A stretch of 64,000 bases of DNA from JBBECJ01 sp963763325 (GCA_963763325.1 CAVXOL010000011.1:62001-126000), one strand, 5' to 3'; positions 35,907-43,693 are shown, counted from the first letter of the stretch. Numbers and translations are program-made. Notes: generated from the letters alone by a model not told the origin.

Positions 35907-36989
35907 GTGTCGATCGCAGATGTCTACGATCCGTTACAGTCAACCATCGATCCCGACACCGTGCGTCAGGTCACGCGGACGCTGGGAGTCGGTGTCGCTA
36001 TCGTCGAGCCGGAACACTGGACGATCCTGTTCGAGAACGCCTGCTTCTTCCGCTGGTTCCAGCCACCGGGGGAGGTCGACGCGCCCCTGACCGAGCGGCT
36101 GCCGGACTTCAACGCGGCCCGCGCCATTTCGCGCCTACGCGAGGGACGCACCTGGAGCTTCGAGACGGAGACAACTGCGGGTGGCCGGGAACTGCCGGTC
36201 GCGATCGACCTGCGGCCACTGCCCGACGACCCGACCGGACTCGTCGTCGTCGAGTGTCGCGACATCACCAAGCAGAAGCAGGCCGAGTACATGTTGGAGT
36301 CCTACTCGAAGCTGGCCGAAAAGAACGCGCGCGACCTGCAGCGAGAGAAGGACCGTGCCGAACGGCTGCTGCTCAACATCATGCCGAAGTCGGTCTACGA
36401 GGAGATGAAGGACTACGGAACCGTCACGCCGCAACTCTTCGACAGTGCCTCGATCCTGATGCTCGACTTCGTCGGCTCGACCGAGCACGACATCGCCCGC
36501 GACCCGGCGGCGTTGATCACCGAGCTCAACGACATCTTCACGGTCTTCGACCGCATCACCGACATGTTCGGCTGCGAGCGGCTGCGGACCGTCGGCGACT
36601 CGTACATGGCCGTCTGTGGGCTGCCCGAAGCGAACCCGGAACACGCCCAGAATGCCGCTCGCGTCGCGCTGCGGATGCTGCGCTACATCGAACGCCGCAA
36701 CTCGGCCCACGCGCAAGCCTGGGAGTGTCGGATAGGGATCAACTCCGGTCCGGTCATCGGCTCGCTGGTCGGCGTCCAGAAGTACGTCTACGACATCTTC
36801 GGCCCCGGCGTGAACCTGGCGGCGCGGATGGAGACACTCTCCGAACCGGGACGCATCACGATCAGTGAAGCCACCTATCAGCTCATCAAGGACGACTTCG
36901 ATTGCAGCCCGCGCGGCGAACATGATGTCAAGGGATTCGGCGCGACGAACTTGTTCTATCTGGAGCGCGAGCTTCCCCGTGGGCAATAG
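35907..36989 (+). CDS. PAS domain-class III adenylate/guanylate cyclase
   Basis: A 360-residue protein from GTG 35907. Residues 15-130 form a PAS-like sensor (GVGVAIVEPEHWTILFENAC), followed by a coiled coil (EKNARDLQREKDRAERLL) ending in the NIMPKSVYEEMK linker typical of bacterial class III cyclases. In the catalytic domain the metal aspartates lie in ILMLDFVGST and LRTVGDSYMAVCG. The transition-state Asn and Arg are in FGPGVNLAARME. Purine-selecting positions read Arg (LRTVGD, normally Lys for ATP or Glu for GTP) and Asp (YDIFGP), closer to adenylate cyclases but non-standard. Its product probably feeds the cNMP-binding kinase two genes upstream. Confidence 0.9.
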   Translation: MSIADVYDPLQSTIDPDTVRQVTRTLGVGVAIVEPEHWTILFENACFFRWFQPPGEVDAPLTERLPDFNAARAISRLREGRTWSFETETTAGGRELPVAIDLRPLPDDPTGLVVVECRDITKQKQAEYMLESYSKLAEKNARDLQREKDRAERLLLNIMPKSVYEEMKDYGTVTPQLFDSASILMLDFVGSTEHDIARDPAALITELNDIFTVFDRITDMFGCERLRTVGDSYMAVCGLPEANPEHAQNAARVALRMLRYIERRNSAHAQAWECRIGINSGPVIGSLVGVQKYVYDIFGPGVNLAARMETLSEPGRITISEATYQLIKDDFDCSPRGEHDVKGFGATNLFYLERELPRGQ

Positions 36990-37023
36990 CCGATGGGGAG
37001 CAGCGCCCCACTGGCGAGGGTCG

Positions 37024-37347
37024 CTAGAGCGGGAGATCGCGCATCAACATCCGGTGCACCAGCTTGCCCGGCGCACCCGGGCCGTGGATGCGGGCAGCCG
37101 CCGCCTGCTCGTCCGCATCCGCGGCCTCCCTGACGAGACTCTCAGCCCAGGCGACCAGATCGGTGTTCTCGAAGACGAGCGAAACCCGGTTCGTATCACC
37201 CCCGGCCATCATGAACCGCAGGAGACGCACACTCGACAGCCCGACATCGACGCGCTCGACGGCCTCCTTCAACGCCCGCACATCCGCGACGAACTCGTCC
37301 ATCCTCCCTGGCTCGACATCGAAGGTCATCACATCAAGAATCGCCAT
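37024..37347 (-). CDS. Small protein with ferredoxin-like (dimeric alpha/beta barrel) features, unknown
   Basis: ATG 37347 is preceded on the minus strand by GGAGG at seven bases. The 107-residue product (MAILDVMTFDVEPGRMDEFV, LLRFMMAGGDTNRVSLVFEN) has the beta-alpha-beta pattern of dimeric alpha/beta-barrel proteins such as NIPSNAP or antibiotic monooxygenase-like families. It converges on the cyclase gene with a gap of 34 bases. No catalytic residue can be assigned. Confidence 0.6.
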   Translation of the reverse strand: MAILDVMTFDVEPGRMDEFVADVRALKEAVERVDVGLSSVRLLRFMMAGGDTNRVSLVFENTDLVAWAESLVREAADADEQAAAARIHGPGAPGKLVHRMLMRDLPL

Positions 37348-37564
37348 CGCAATACCTCCATCGCATTCCCGCCTCGGCTGTAGACAGCATCGTAGCAGTC
37401 GCGTCCGGAACAACTCTCTGCGATCCGCAAATCCTGGACGCTGAGGGCAGCAGTCAATCCCGCCGTGTGTATCGTCCGGCGGGCCGAACGACAGGCCGAC
37501 ACGCGGCGCGCGACGGTACAATGGCAACGTCGGTCTGACTTCCGTCGTTCACAGGGACACGCGC

Positions 37565-37816
37565 ATGAGCATCGCAGAACAGCGCGCCACTTACTCCCCG
37601 GCGCACGCGCTGACGCTGGACTTCCTTCGCTGGCTCGCCGAGCAGCCGCGCTCCTACGACGAGACGATGGACGCCTGGCGCACCAGTTGCCCACGCCTCT
37701 CAATCTGGGAAGACGCGCTCGCCGACGGACTGGTCGCTGTGACAAGCGCGCCGGGAATGTCAGGTGGGTGTGTCCGGATAACAGCGGCTGGGCGCGAGGT
37801 TCTGGATAGAGTGTGA
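37565..37816 (+). CDS. Small conserved winged-helix-like protein
   Basis: An 83-residue product starting MSIAEQRATYSPAHALTLDF. The segment RSYDETMDAWRTSCPRLSIW followed by EDALADGLV resembles a small conserved family with a predicted winged-helix fold that occurs in many proteobacteria and other phyla; the family has no named function known to me. A TACAAT element at 37517-37522 could be its -10. It stands alone between two minus-strand genes. Confidence 0.65.
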   Translation: MSIAEQRATYSPAHALTLDFLRWLAEQPRSYDETMDAWRTSCPRLSIWEDALADGLVAVTSAPGMSGGCVRITAAGREVLDRV

Positions 37817-37876
37817 ACCGGAACGTCTGAGCGCACATCCTTTGGCCGGCATTCGTCCAGATCCGGGTGCGCCCGC

Positions 37877-38197
37877 CTATTGGATGACTGACTTTGGCGT
37901 CGCAACCAACCGTTGGACGTTGGTTTTCTCACGGTCGAGCATCGCTGGTACCTTCGGCGCGATCTCGTTGTTCCAGAAGTCGCTCTGGTAGACGAGGTCG
38001 TAGAGTCGTTGACGCTCTTCCTCGCTCTCGAACCGGCGAATCCAGACGTAGGTGCTCTCGTCTTCCTCTCCAACGAAGCTCCCGAGAATCACCATCCCCA
38101 TCTTGACCTGAAACGGGATGATCTCCTGCTCCATGAGAGTAACCCAGTTCTGCTGCTGCCCAGGCCGAACGAAATACTGCCGCAACTCGAACAACAC
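37877..38197 (-). CDS. NIPSNAP family protein
   Basis: A 106-residue product starting with GTG at 38197 (MLFELRQYFVRPGQQQNWVT). The N-terminal ELRQYFVRPGQ, central FVGEEDESTYVWIRRFES and C-terminal RLYDLVYQSDFWNN are typical of NIPSNAP-domain dimeric alpha/beta-barrel proteins. The function in bacteria is unknown. It is the last ordinary gene before the accessory island. Confidence 0.8.
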   Translation of the reverse strand: MLFELRQYFVRPGQQQNWVTLMEQEIIPFQVKMGMVILGSFVGEEDESTYVWIRRFESEEERQRLYDLVYQSDFWNNEIAPKVPAMLDREKTNVQRLVATPKSVIQ

Positions 38198-38261
38198 GAT
38201 TGTCTCCTCTACACACGAACGCTGGTAGCGGGATCTGACCGGCGAGCGGTTAGTACGCCGG

Positions 38262-38415
38262 ACCGTAATATGTGTACGAGATCAAGGTGCGCTTGTCGAA
38301 CGACTTGGAGGACACACTAGAGGGCGGCGTGTTCGTGCTGGATCCACGCCTTGCTAACCCTTCCCTCACCACTCGGTCGCTTCGGATCTGCACCGGCCGT
38401 TTCCAAATCACTTTT
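38262..38415 (+). pseudogene. Degraded partial copy of the small gene at 43393 and its downstream palindrome
   Basis: The stretch reading YEIKVRLSNDLEDTLEGGVF followed by VLDP aligns with YGIKVLLSNGLADSLENGMF-VLDP of the gene at 43393-43647. Matching DNA words (GATCAAGGTG, GTGTTCGTGCTGGATCC) extend into the 3' flank, where CGGTCGCTTCGGATCTGCACCGGCC is a worn version of the palindrome at 43661-43686 (compare only the first twenty bases). The 5' part of the gene is missing. It marks the left side of the accessory island and suggests two related insertions. Confidence 0.55.
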
Positions 38416-38495
38416 CCGCGCTATACTCGACGCGAAAAGGGAGCAGCGCCGCTGTCAACGATCACTGCTCCCAAGTCTCAGGGGACTGGCTCAGG

Positions 38496-38661
38496 CTAGT
38501 CCTCTTTTCGCACGCCTTGAAAGGCGCGCTATCCGACTTGCCATCAATGAACTTGCCCGTCCGGCATCGCGCTTGACCCAAGTTTGCGTCTTCGGGTTGA
38601 AGGTCTGCGATCTATCTCGCACGGCACCGCGACGGAAGTTCTGATTTGTGTTCTTCGCCAT
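38496..38661 (-). CDS. Small basic conserved protein (two single-base deletions)
   Basis: ATG 38661 follows a strong GAGGAGGTGAAAGCAG on the minus strand. The product begins MAKNTNQNFRRGAVRDRSQT and continues FNPKTQTWVKRDA, matching a widespread family of about 55-residue basic proteins whose usual ending is GKFIDGKSDxxPFKGVRKED. That ending is present but split over two frames: one base is missing after KRDA, and a GGG has become GG before VRKED. Restoring both gives 55 residues and a TAG at 38496-38498. Function unknown; short open length hides it from simple gene finding. Confidence 0.65.
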
Positions 38662-38802
38662 CTGCTTTCACCTCCTCTCTAGTTCAGTCTGGTGGAAATG
38701 CTATTGCGGCCTTGCCGACCATCCAACATCGCTAGCGAATGGCCCGAAGCCGGGGAACGTCACCAAGAAACGCTGCTCTGAACTCGTGTGCTGTGATCCC
38801 TA

Positions 38803-39648
38803 AGAACCTGTCTGAGAAGGGGTAGGTAAGGTAGTCTTGCGGGATGTTAAGAAGAACGATACCGAGTGACCTGACCGATGCCCAGTGGGAGCACATCGAA
38901 CCACACGTCCCAAGCCGAAATCCGGAGGCCGTCCCGCGTTGGTGGATCGGCGCGAGATCGTCAACGCGATCCTCTATCTGGTGCGCGAAGGGATCACCTG
39001 GCGCGCTATGCCGCACGACTTCCCGCCGTATCGTACCGTCTACCATTACTTCCGGCTCTGGCGCGACGACGGGAGTTAGCAACGGATCCATGACGCGCTG
39101 CGTGCTGATGTGCGCACGGCGGCTGGCCGGGAGGTCAGCCCTTCAGCGGCGATCCTGGACGCCCAGAGCATCAAGACCGTCGAGCAGCCAGCCACCTGCC
39201 GCGGCTATGACAGCGGTAAACAGGTCAAAGGCCGCAAGCGACATCTGGCCGTCGACATGCTCGGTTTGTTGCTCGTGGTGGTCGTCTCGGCGGCAGATGT
39301 TGGGGATCGGGCCGGTGCACGACGCGTTGCCGGTGGTCTGCGTGGCCGCTTTCCCCGGCTACTGAGGCTGTTTGCCGATGGTGGGTACAGCGGACAGCCA
39401 CTGACTGACTGGGTGCGCTCATTTGGTGGTTGGGTGCTGGAAATTGTGCGCGGAAGCGCCGATCAGCACGGCTTTGCTGTCCAGCCGAAACGCTGGATCA
39501 TCGAGCCGACGTTTGGAAGGCTGAATCGCTACTCCGGTTGAGCAAGGACTACGAAGCTCATCCCGAAACCAGTGAGGTCATGATCTTGATTGCGATGACC
39601 CACTTGATGGTAAGACGGTTACACAAATGACCTTCTCAGACAGGTTCT
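38803..39648. mobile_element. IS5-family insertion sequence remnant (~846 bp)
   Basis: Perfect 18-bp terminal inverted repeats bound the element: AGAACCTGTCTGAGAAGG at 38803-38820 and its reverse complement at 39631-39648. The length and a single DDE transposase inside fit the small IS5-type group. No clear target duplication could be confirmed. The element sits at the left of the accessory island. Confidence 0.8.
38844..39630 (+). pseudogene. IS5-family DDE transposase, inactivated
   Basis: The protein starts MLRRTIPSDLTDAQWEHIEP and shifts frame near 38905 into PKPKSGGRPALVDRREIVNA then ILYLVREGITWRAMPHDFPP. A TAG at about 39078 replaces the Trp codon expected in DGSWQRIHDALR. It resumes with ILDAQSIKTVEQPATCRGYD (first catalytic Asp), GRKRHLAVDMLGLLL, FADGGYSGQPLTDW (second Asp) and WIIEPTFGRLNRY. 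A last frame change leads to RLSKDYEAHPETSEVMILIA. The nonsense codon plus frame changes make it inactive as read, although some relatives use programmed frameshifting. Confidence 0.8.
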
Positions 39649-39773
39649 ACGGAACGCACGAAATATGTCGAGTCCGTGCCGCACTGGCGCGGACTCGATC
39701 CGCGTCGACTATCTTGCTATCTATCTTCGGCTGAATCTGGTTGCGAGGCTTCCTCTTCTTCCCATAGGTGGGT

Positions 39774-40154
39774 TCATTTACGAACCCGTTCGAACATCTC
39801 TTCGACTACCACTTTCCCCGGATCGCCAAAGGCGTGATACAGCAAAGTCAGGTAATACAGTGTGAACCTGGCGGAATCATGCATTGTGAACTGGCACTCA
39901 ACGAACTCACAGTGCGCCAGTTGAACCCCTTCTGCACCCCCTGAGAATTGGATGTCGCAGTGCTCAAACATGCAGCCAACGAATCGAGAGGCATCAATCT
40001 GGATGGTTTGATCACGGAAGACTTTTTCCCTGAATGTATGCCGGCTGGCGTCCGAAGGGTGCGCGTTGCTGATCAACCGTCCCGAAACAGCCTTCGAGAC
40101 ATCGTCTATAACCGAAGCGTTATTGGGTAATGCGTTGAAGCGCTCTCCCAGCAA
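39774..40154 (-). CDS. Pentapeptide-like hypothetical protein
   Basis: A 126-residue product (MLGERFNALPNNASVIDDVS). The middle FRDQTIQIDASRFVGCMFEH followed by CDIQFSGGAEGVQLAHCEFVECQF has the alternating pattern of short right-handed beta-helix (pentapeptide-like) proteins, with regularly spaced Cys and Phe. A hydrophobic stretch FTLYYLTLLYHAFG follows. The base composition is visibly lower in GC than flanking core genes, consistent with transfer. It lies just downstream of the SIR2-like gene on the same strand, so they may have formed one operon. Confidence 0.55.
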   Translation of the reverse strand: MLGERFNALPNNASVIDDVSKAVSGRLISNAHPSDASRHTFREKVFRDQTIQIDASRFVGCMFEHCDIQFSGGAEGVQLAHCEFVECQFTMHDSARFTLYYLTLLYHAFGDPGKVVVEEMFERVRK

Positions 40155-40203
40155 TTCAGTTTCATGGCGATAGAGGTTCGTGAATCTCGAAACCGCGCTT
40201 CAC

Positions 40204-41102
40204 TCACAAGATAGACGGTTGCAGCGTTTCAATGATCGGATTCCAGATGTGCTTGTGATCTGATGCTAAGTTCAGAAGGTGCAGCGACTCCGATGACAAT
40301 GACGCGGCGAGCGAGCGGACAGCAATGTTCCAGGCTTTGAGGTACGGGAAGAACCGGCGAGCCGACATCGAGTACGGCTTGCTCGGTGCGTAGACGGCGA
40401 TAGCAGGAAAGTTGATTTCTAATCCAAGGTGTGTTGGCGTGTATCTGCGGCGCGCGACATCGAGCGAATCGCAAGCAAGTGGAGGGGACATTCCTCCAAT
40501 TCCGCTATAGAAACTGTTTTCTGCGAACGTTTGGGTTCCGCTTGCAAAGAAGTTACATGATCCGTGTAGCTTCCAGATACGCACAACTTTGCTTCGGGCA
40601 GGAGACCGGTGCTTTCTGTGGTACCAATCAAGTTCTGGCTCTGTCGACGGAATCAGGCTATACGTGACTGACAGACCGAGTCGATGCGCTGCTTCTTCAA
40701 ACAGGCAGTCGTAGTTGAGTGATGCGAACAGCGTTCGATCCAGAGCGTCATTCTCGACTATGAGTTGAGCAAGGCTGTGTACGGATCGCCTGTGTCTGGT
40801 GGCATGTAGCGCGTGAACAGCTCGCCAAAAGTCCGGAGCAGCGGTGCGAAATCATGCCCCGGATCTTGCGGGCCTTGGCGGGGTTCCATCAGTTGGGCCA
40901 TGCCAAGTTCGAAATCGCGACCCCCGGAGTCTAGTCGAGGGAACAGCTCATCAACTTCAGGCAATCCCTAAATGTCTGTGAATTCATTGGCCAGCAGATC
41001 GTAGAGATCCGGCCCTAAAGGCGGAGGTTCTGATCTTCGAACGCCATTGCTTGCCCCTGCTCCAAACAGGATGACGTTTTCCCACCGCGTTTTCAGTTCC
41101 AC
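40204..41102 (-). pseudogene. SIR2-like domain protein, interrupted by a stop codon and a frame change
   Basis: From GTG 41102 (GAGGAG upstream) the frame reads VELKTRWENVILFGAGASNG then VRRSEPPPLGPDLYDLLANE, the NAD-binding GAGAS start of SIR2_2-type proteins. An in-frame TAG follows after FTDI; the same frame resumes as GLPEVDELFPRLDSGGRDFE and shifts near 40775 into FASLNYDCLFEEAAHRLGL and RIWKLHGSCNFFA. NYD and KLHGS are hallmarks of SIR2-like domains. Intact relatives are often anti-phage NADases. About 298 codons in total. As read it cannot make a full protein, and whether the TAG is real should decide its status. Confidence 0.7.
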
Positions 41103-41319
41103 GATGCGCTCCTCGATCGTCCGACTCAGGAGTGTCCGTACACTTCTTACGCCCAGTATATTCTGGTCGTACCCAGACGCGGCTCTACAACTTCACGTCG
41201 TCTGATGTCGGCGACCCTGAGATTTCGACCGCTGCCTGATCTATTGTCGTCTCCTTACGACCTTCACGTGGCAAGGCGCTGCGTTACGGACCACTTATCG
41301 CTCGGACGCCCCGGTGCCA

Positions 41320-41457
41320 TCATCGCCGGGGTGTTCCTGTTTGCCGCTTCACCGGCTTGATTCTCGGCACTTCCCAGATCATGTACCCGACAAACCCCAC
41401 GACGCCCACGGCGAACAGCGCGGCCATGATCGTGTCCAGCACGCTGTAGCCCAGCAT
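41320..41457 (-). CDS. Small single-span membrane protein (45 residues)
   Basis: The ATG at 41457 overlaps the stop of the preceding small gene by one base (TGATG). The product starts MLGYSVLDTIMAALFAVGVV and has one membrane helix through GFVGYMIW, followed by a basic tail (VPRIKPVKRQTGTPRR). The layout resembles small phage membrane proteins, but no family is recognised. It is translationally coupled to the gene at 41457-41651. Confidence 0.55.
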   Translation of the reverse strand: MLGYSVLDTIMAALFAVGVVGFVGYMIWEVPRIKPVKRQTGTPRR

Positions 41458-41651
41458 CAATCGTCGTCATCGTCAGGTGTCAGGCTCAACAGCAGGAGTG
41501 TCATGGCCTGCACCGCGTCATCCAGCGCGCGTTTGTCAGGAACATCACCGCACTCAGAAACCTGCAACATCCTGGCACGGGCGACGTCGACCATCTGCCT
41601 GAACTCGTGCCGTGCCGGTCGCGGCCCTGGCGGGGACGGTTCGCACCTCAT
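41457..41651 (-). CDS. Small protein of 64 residues with acidic tail
   Basis: ATG 41651 follows GGAAGGAGTACAG, a strong ribosome-binding site. The product (MRCEPSPPGPRPARHEFRQM, MLQVSECGDVPDKRALDDAV) is largely helical and ends in five aspartates. It is coupled to the small membrane protein downstream. The pair looks like cargo of a mobile island; no family is recognised. Confidence 0.55.
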   Translation of the reverse strand: MRCEPSPPGPRPARHEFRQMVDVARARMLQVSECGDVPDKRALDDAVQAMTLLLLSLTPDDDDD

Positions 41652-41781
41652 CTGTACTCCTTCCGAACGGAGGCTGCCTCTTGCCCATAGAATATCTGCC
41701 TATAGTTTAGGAGCAGCGCTGATACATGTTGTTGATCGGTTGATCGCTTGTCCAATCGCGGCAGTTCTTGTCGCCAGGGAC

Positions 41782-42528
41782 TCACTTCCTGACAAGGATT
41801 CGGAACTGGCCGAGCGTCACAAGAGCGGCCAGTCGATTGCTCGTGAGCGCGCGGCCGACGACGCCAAGCCGCTTGACCGGATTCCACGACACGGTTGGTG
41901 AGTGAAAGCCGACTTCCGTCAAGAGGTTGACCCAGACGGACGGCGGCTGATGCTTGTGGCGTTCAACCTGGGGGAAAAACGGGTTGCGCCGGCCGAGTGC
42001 GTGGTACAGATCGGTATTGGTCGCATCGGTGACGATCATGACTGCCCCGTCGTTCGCCACGTCGAACAGTCGCGTGAGCAACCCCCGGTACACGTCTCGC
42101 GCAGCAGGATCGCTGTGCAGCCGAACGCATGCCTCTTCATCCAGAAGATTGATCGAGGATAGGAGCAGGATCGTATCGAAGCCCTCACGGTTATCGGCAT
42201 AGTCCTGAAACAGCACCGGCAGGCAGCGCAGATTCGGCGCGTCGAACATCGCTCTCAGCCGATCGAATTGAGCCTGCATCCTCGATGATGCCCCGTTGCT
42301 GATTGGTTCAAGGCACACGACTTCTTTGGCGCCTTGCGAAGCGGCATAGAATGAGTACAGCCCGTTTCCGCCACCAACGTCGAGCACGCGCGCACCGCTG
42401 AGACACGCTCCATCGAACAGGTATCCGAGCGAGGCGTGGAGGTGCTCCGGCGCGGCTGGCCCGAGCGCATCAACGACCTGTTCGACAAACTCCGTGCAGG
42501 ACAGCGTGGCAGCGTCTGCCGCGGTCAT
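41782..42528 (-). CDS. Class I SAM-dependent methyltransferase
   Basis: A 248-residue product starting MTAADAATLSCTEFVEQVVD at ATG 42528, with GGAGGGG eight bases upstream. The SAM-binding motif I is ARVLDVGGGNGLYSFYAASQ, motif II CLEPISNG, and the post-motif strand GFDTILLLSSINLLDEEACV. Such enzymes methylate small molecules or sugars; the C-terminal SWNPVKRLGVVGRALTSNRL is typical of methyltransferases acting on lipids or glycans. Its substrate cannot be named. It lies inside the accessory island. Confidence 0.82.
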   Translation of the reverse strand: MTAADAATLSCTEFVEQVVDALGPAAPEHLHASLGYLFDGACLSGARVLDVGGGNGLYSFYAASQGAKEVVCLEPISNGASSRMQAQFDRLRAMFDAPNLRCLPVLFQDYADNREGFDTILLLSSINLLDEEACVRLHSDPAARDVYRGLLTRLFDVANDGAVMIVTDATNTDLYHALGRRNPFFPQVERHKHQPPSVWVNLLTEVGFHSPTVSWNPVKRLGVVGRALTSNRLAALVTLGQFRILVRK

Positions 42529-42707
42529 TGACGCCCCTCCCCAAGAACCCGTTGGCCGCTGGGCATCATCGTATCTTAGAATTGGTTTGTGCAAAACGAT
42601 TCGTGTGCAGCGATTGTTCACTAGCCTGGTTGGCGCTGAGGCTAGTGAAGATTCGCTACTGGTTGACGGATGCGGACGATCGTTCGACAGCCCGGAAGGA
42701 GCTGTTC

Positions 42708-42947
42708 ATGCTTCCGAAATCCACAGCGCAGAACCCGTCCACGTTGGGTGATGCCGTGCGCGAACATGCGACAGCAGGGGACGCATTGCTGCACCGCATC
42801 GCCGATGAGATTGCGTACCTCGAAGACATCGCAGCAGCCGCACGCGAAGTCGTTCGACTGAATCCTGGGACATGGGAAGTCCATCTCGTCAATCTGCTCG
42901 ATACAGCCGTGGCCCGATACGAAGCCTCTGTGATCGTCGAGAGATAA
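42708..42947 (+). CDS. Small helical protein, unknown
   Basis: ATG 42708 is preceded by GGAAGGAG. The 79 residues (MLPKSTAQNPSTLGDAVREH, LLHRIADEIAYLEDIAAAAR) form mainly amphipathic helices. It is followed on the same strand by two further small genes, and the three look like a small operon of phage or plasmid type. No family recognised. Confidence 0.5.
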   Translation: MLPKSTAQNPSTLGDAVREHATAGDALLHRIADEIAYLEDIAAAAREVVRLNPGTWEVHLVNLLDTAVARYEASVIVER

Positions 42948-43082
42948 CCGCCCAGATCACCTCTCGTCGATCCCACTCTGATTCGAATCCAAGCTCTATA
43001 CGACCGTGGCGCCACCGCCTCAGCGCGCGTCACAGCGCTGGGGCCAGGCTGCGCGCCAGACACGAGCCACGAAACGTGTGCC

Positions 43083-43403
43083 GTGGCATCGGTGCCTGTG
43101 TTGGCCAGTAGCGCAGGGGGTATGCGATGCCCGGGGAAAGTTCTGTCCTCGTTTCTCCGTGATGGCCGGACGTGCGCGATCGGCCGCGTCAAAGAGCTCG
43201 TCGTCGAGGTCGTCCTCGAACCACAGTTCGACGGGGCTGGCGAGGCGCGCGGGTACCATTTCTGTATCCGCACCGACGGCGACAGTCATCCAAGCGAGCA
43301 CGCGGCACTGTTCGCGGCGATGAAGGACGTCGCCCGGCTCAGTCGCGTCCAGCGGGTGGCCGTCGTCCAACTGCGGATGGGGGAGACGCTGAATGCCTGC
43401 TGA
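43083..43403 (+). CDS. Small protein, unknown (start uncertain)
   Basis: A GTG at 43083 or ATG at 43125 could start this product; the coding pattern (TLIRIQALYDRGATASARVT) extends upstream in the same frame to the stop of the previous gene at 42947, so an indel may hide a start nearer 42950. The C-terminal part GYHFCIRTDGDSHPSEHAAL followed by FAAMKDVARLSRVQRVAVVQ looks like a real folded domain. It overlaps the start of the next gene by 11 bases. No family recognised. Confidence 0.5.
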   Translation: MASVPVLASSAGGMRCPGKVLSSFLRDGRTCAIGRVKELVVEVVLEPQFDGAGEARGYHFCIRTDGDSHPSEHAALFAAMKDVARLSRVQRVAVVQLRMGETLNAC

Positions 43404-43647
43404 AATCACGCGCAGGCGCGAGGTCAGCGATCAGGTCGTGCTGGACGTCGATGGGACGGGCCAGATCACCAACGGTGATGATGTGGCAGCGCTGCTCTTG
43501 CAGGTTCGGGCGGCGCAGACATCGCTGATGACGGCCGGCAAGACGTACGTCTATGGGATCAAGGTGCTGCTGTCGAACGGTCTCGCCGACTCGCTGGAGA
43601 ACGGCATGTTCGTGCTGGATCCGGAGATCGTGCAGGCCACCTCTTAG
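43393..43647 (+). CDS. Small protein, unknown; duplicated in part at 38.3 kb
   Basis: An 84-residue product (MPAEITRRREVSDQVVLDVD) whose ATG lies inside the end of the previous gene. The C-terminal YGIKVLLSNGLADSLENGMF-VLDP is repeated in a degraded copy near 38262-38361. A perfect 26-bp palindrome lies 13 bases after its stop. Small size, tight packing and duplication suggest an element-borne gene. Function unknown. Confidence 0.5.
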   Translation: MPAEITRRREVSDQVVLDVDGTGQITNGDDVAALLLQVRAAQTSLMTAGKTYVYGIKVLLSNGLADSLENGMFVLDPEIVQATS

Positions 43648-43660
43648 TCGCCTCGCCACT

Positions 43661-43686
43661 CGGCCGCTGCGGATCCGCAGCGGCCG
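43661..43686. terminator. Perfect 26-bp palindrome between convergent genes, probable bidirectional terminator
   Basis: Two 13-base halves (CGGCCGCTGCGGA and its reverse complement) form an uninterrupted palindrome between the plus-strand gene ending at 43647 and the minus-strand HNH gene ending at 43694. AACTTCGTTAAA follows on the plus strand, giving only a weak T-rich tail. A worn relative follows the degraded gene copy at 38.3 kb. Confidence 0.55.
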
Positions 43687-43693
43687 AACTTCG

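Noticed and set aside
42960..43080. A tRNA-like GATTCGAATCC stretch
   Set aside because: A T-loop-like word occurs, but no acceptor stem, D arm or anticodon arm can be placed at the right distances.
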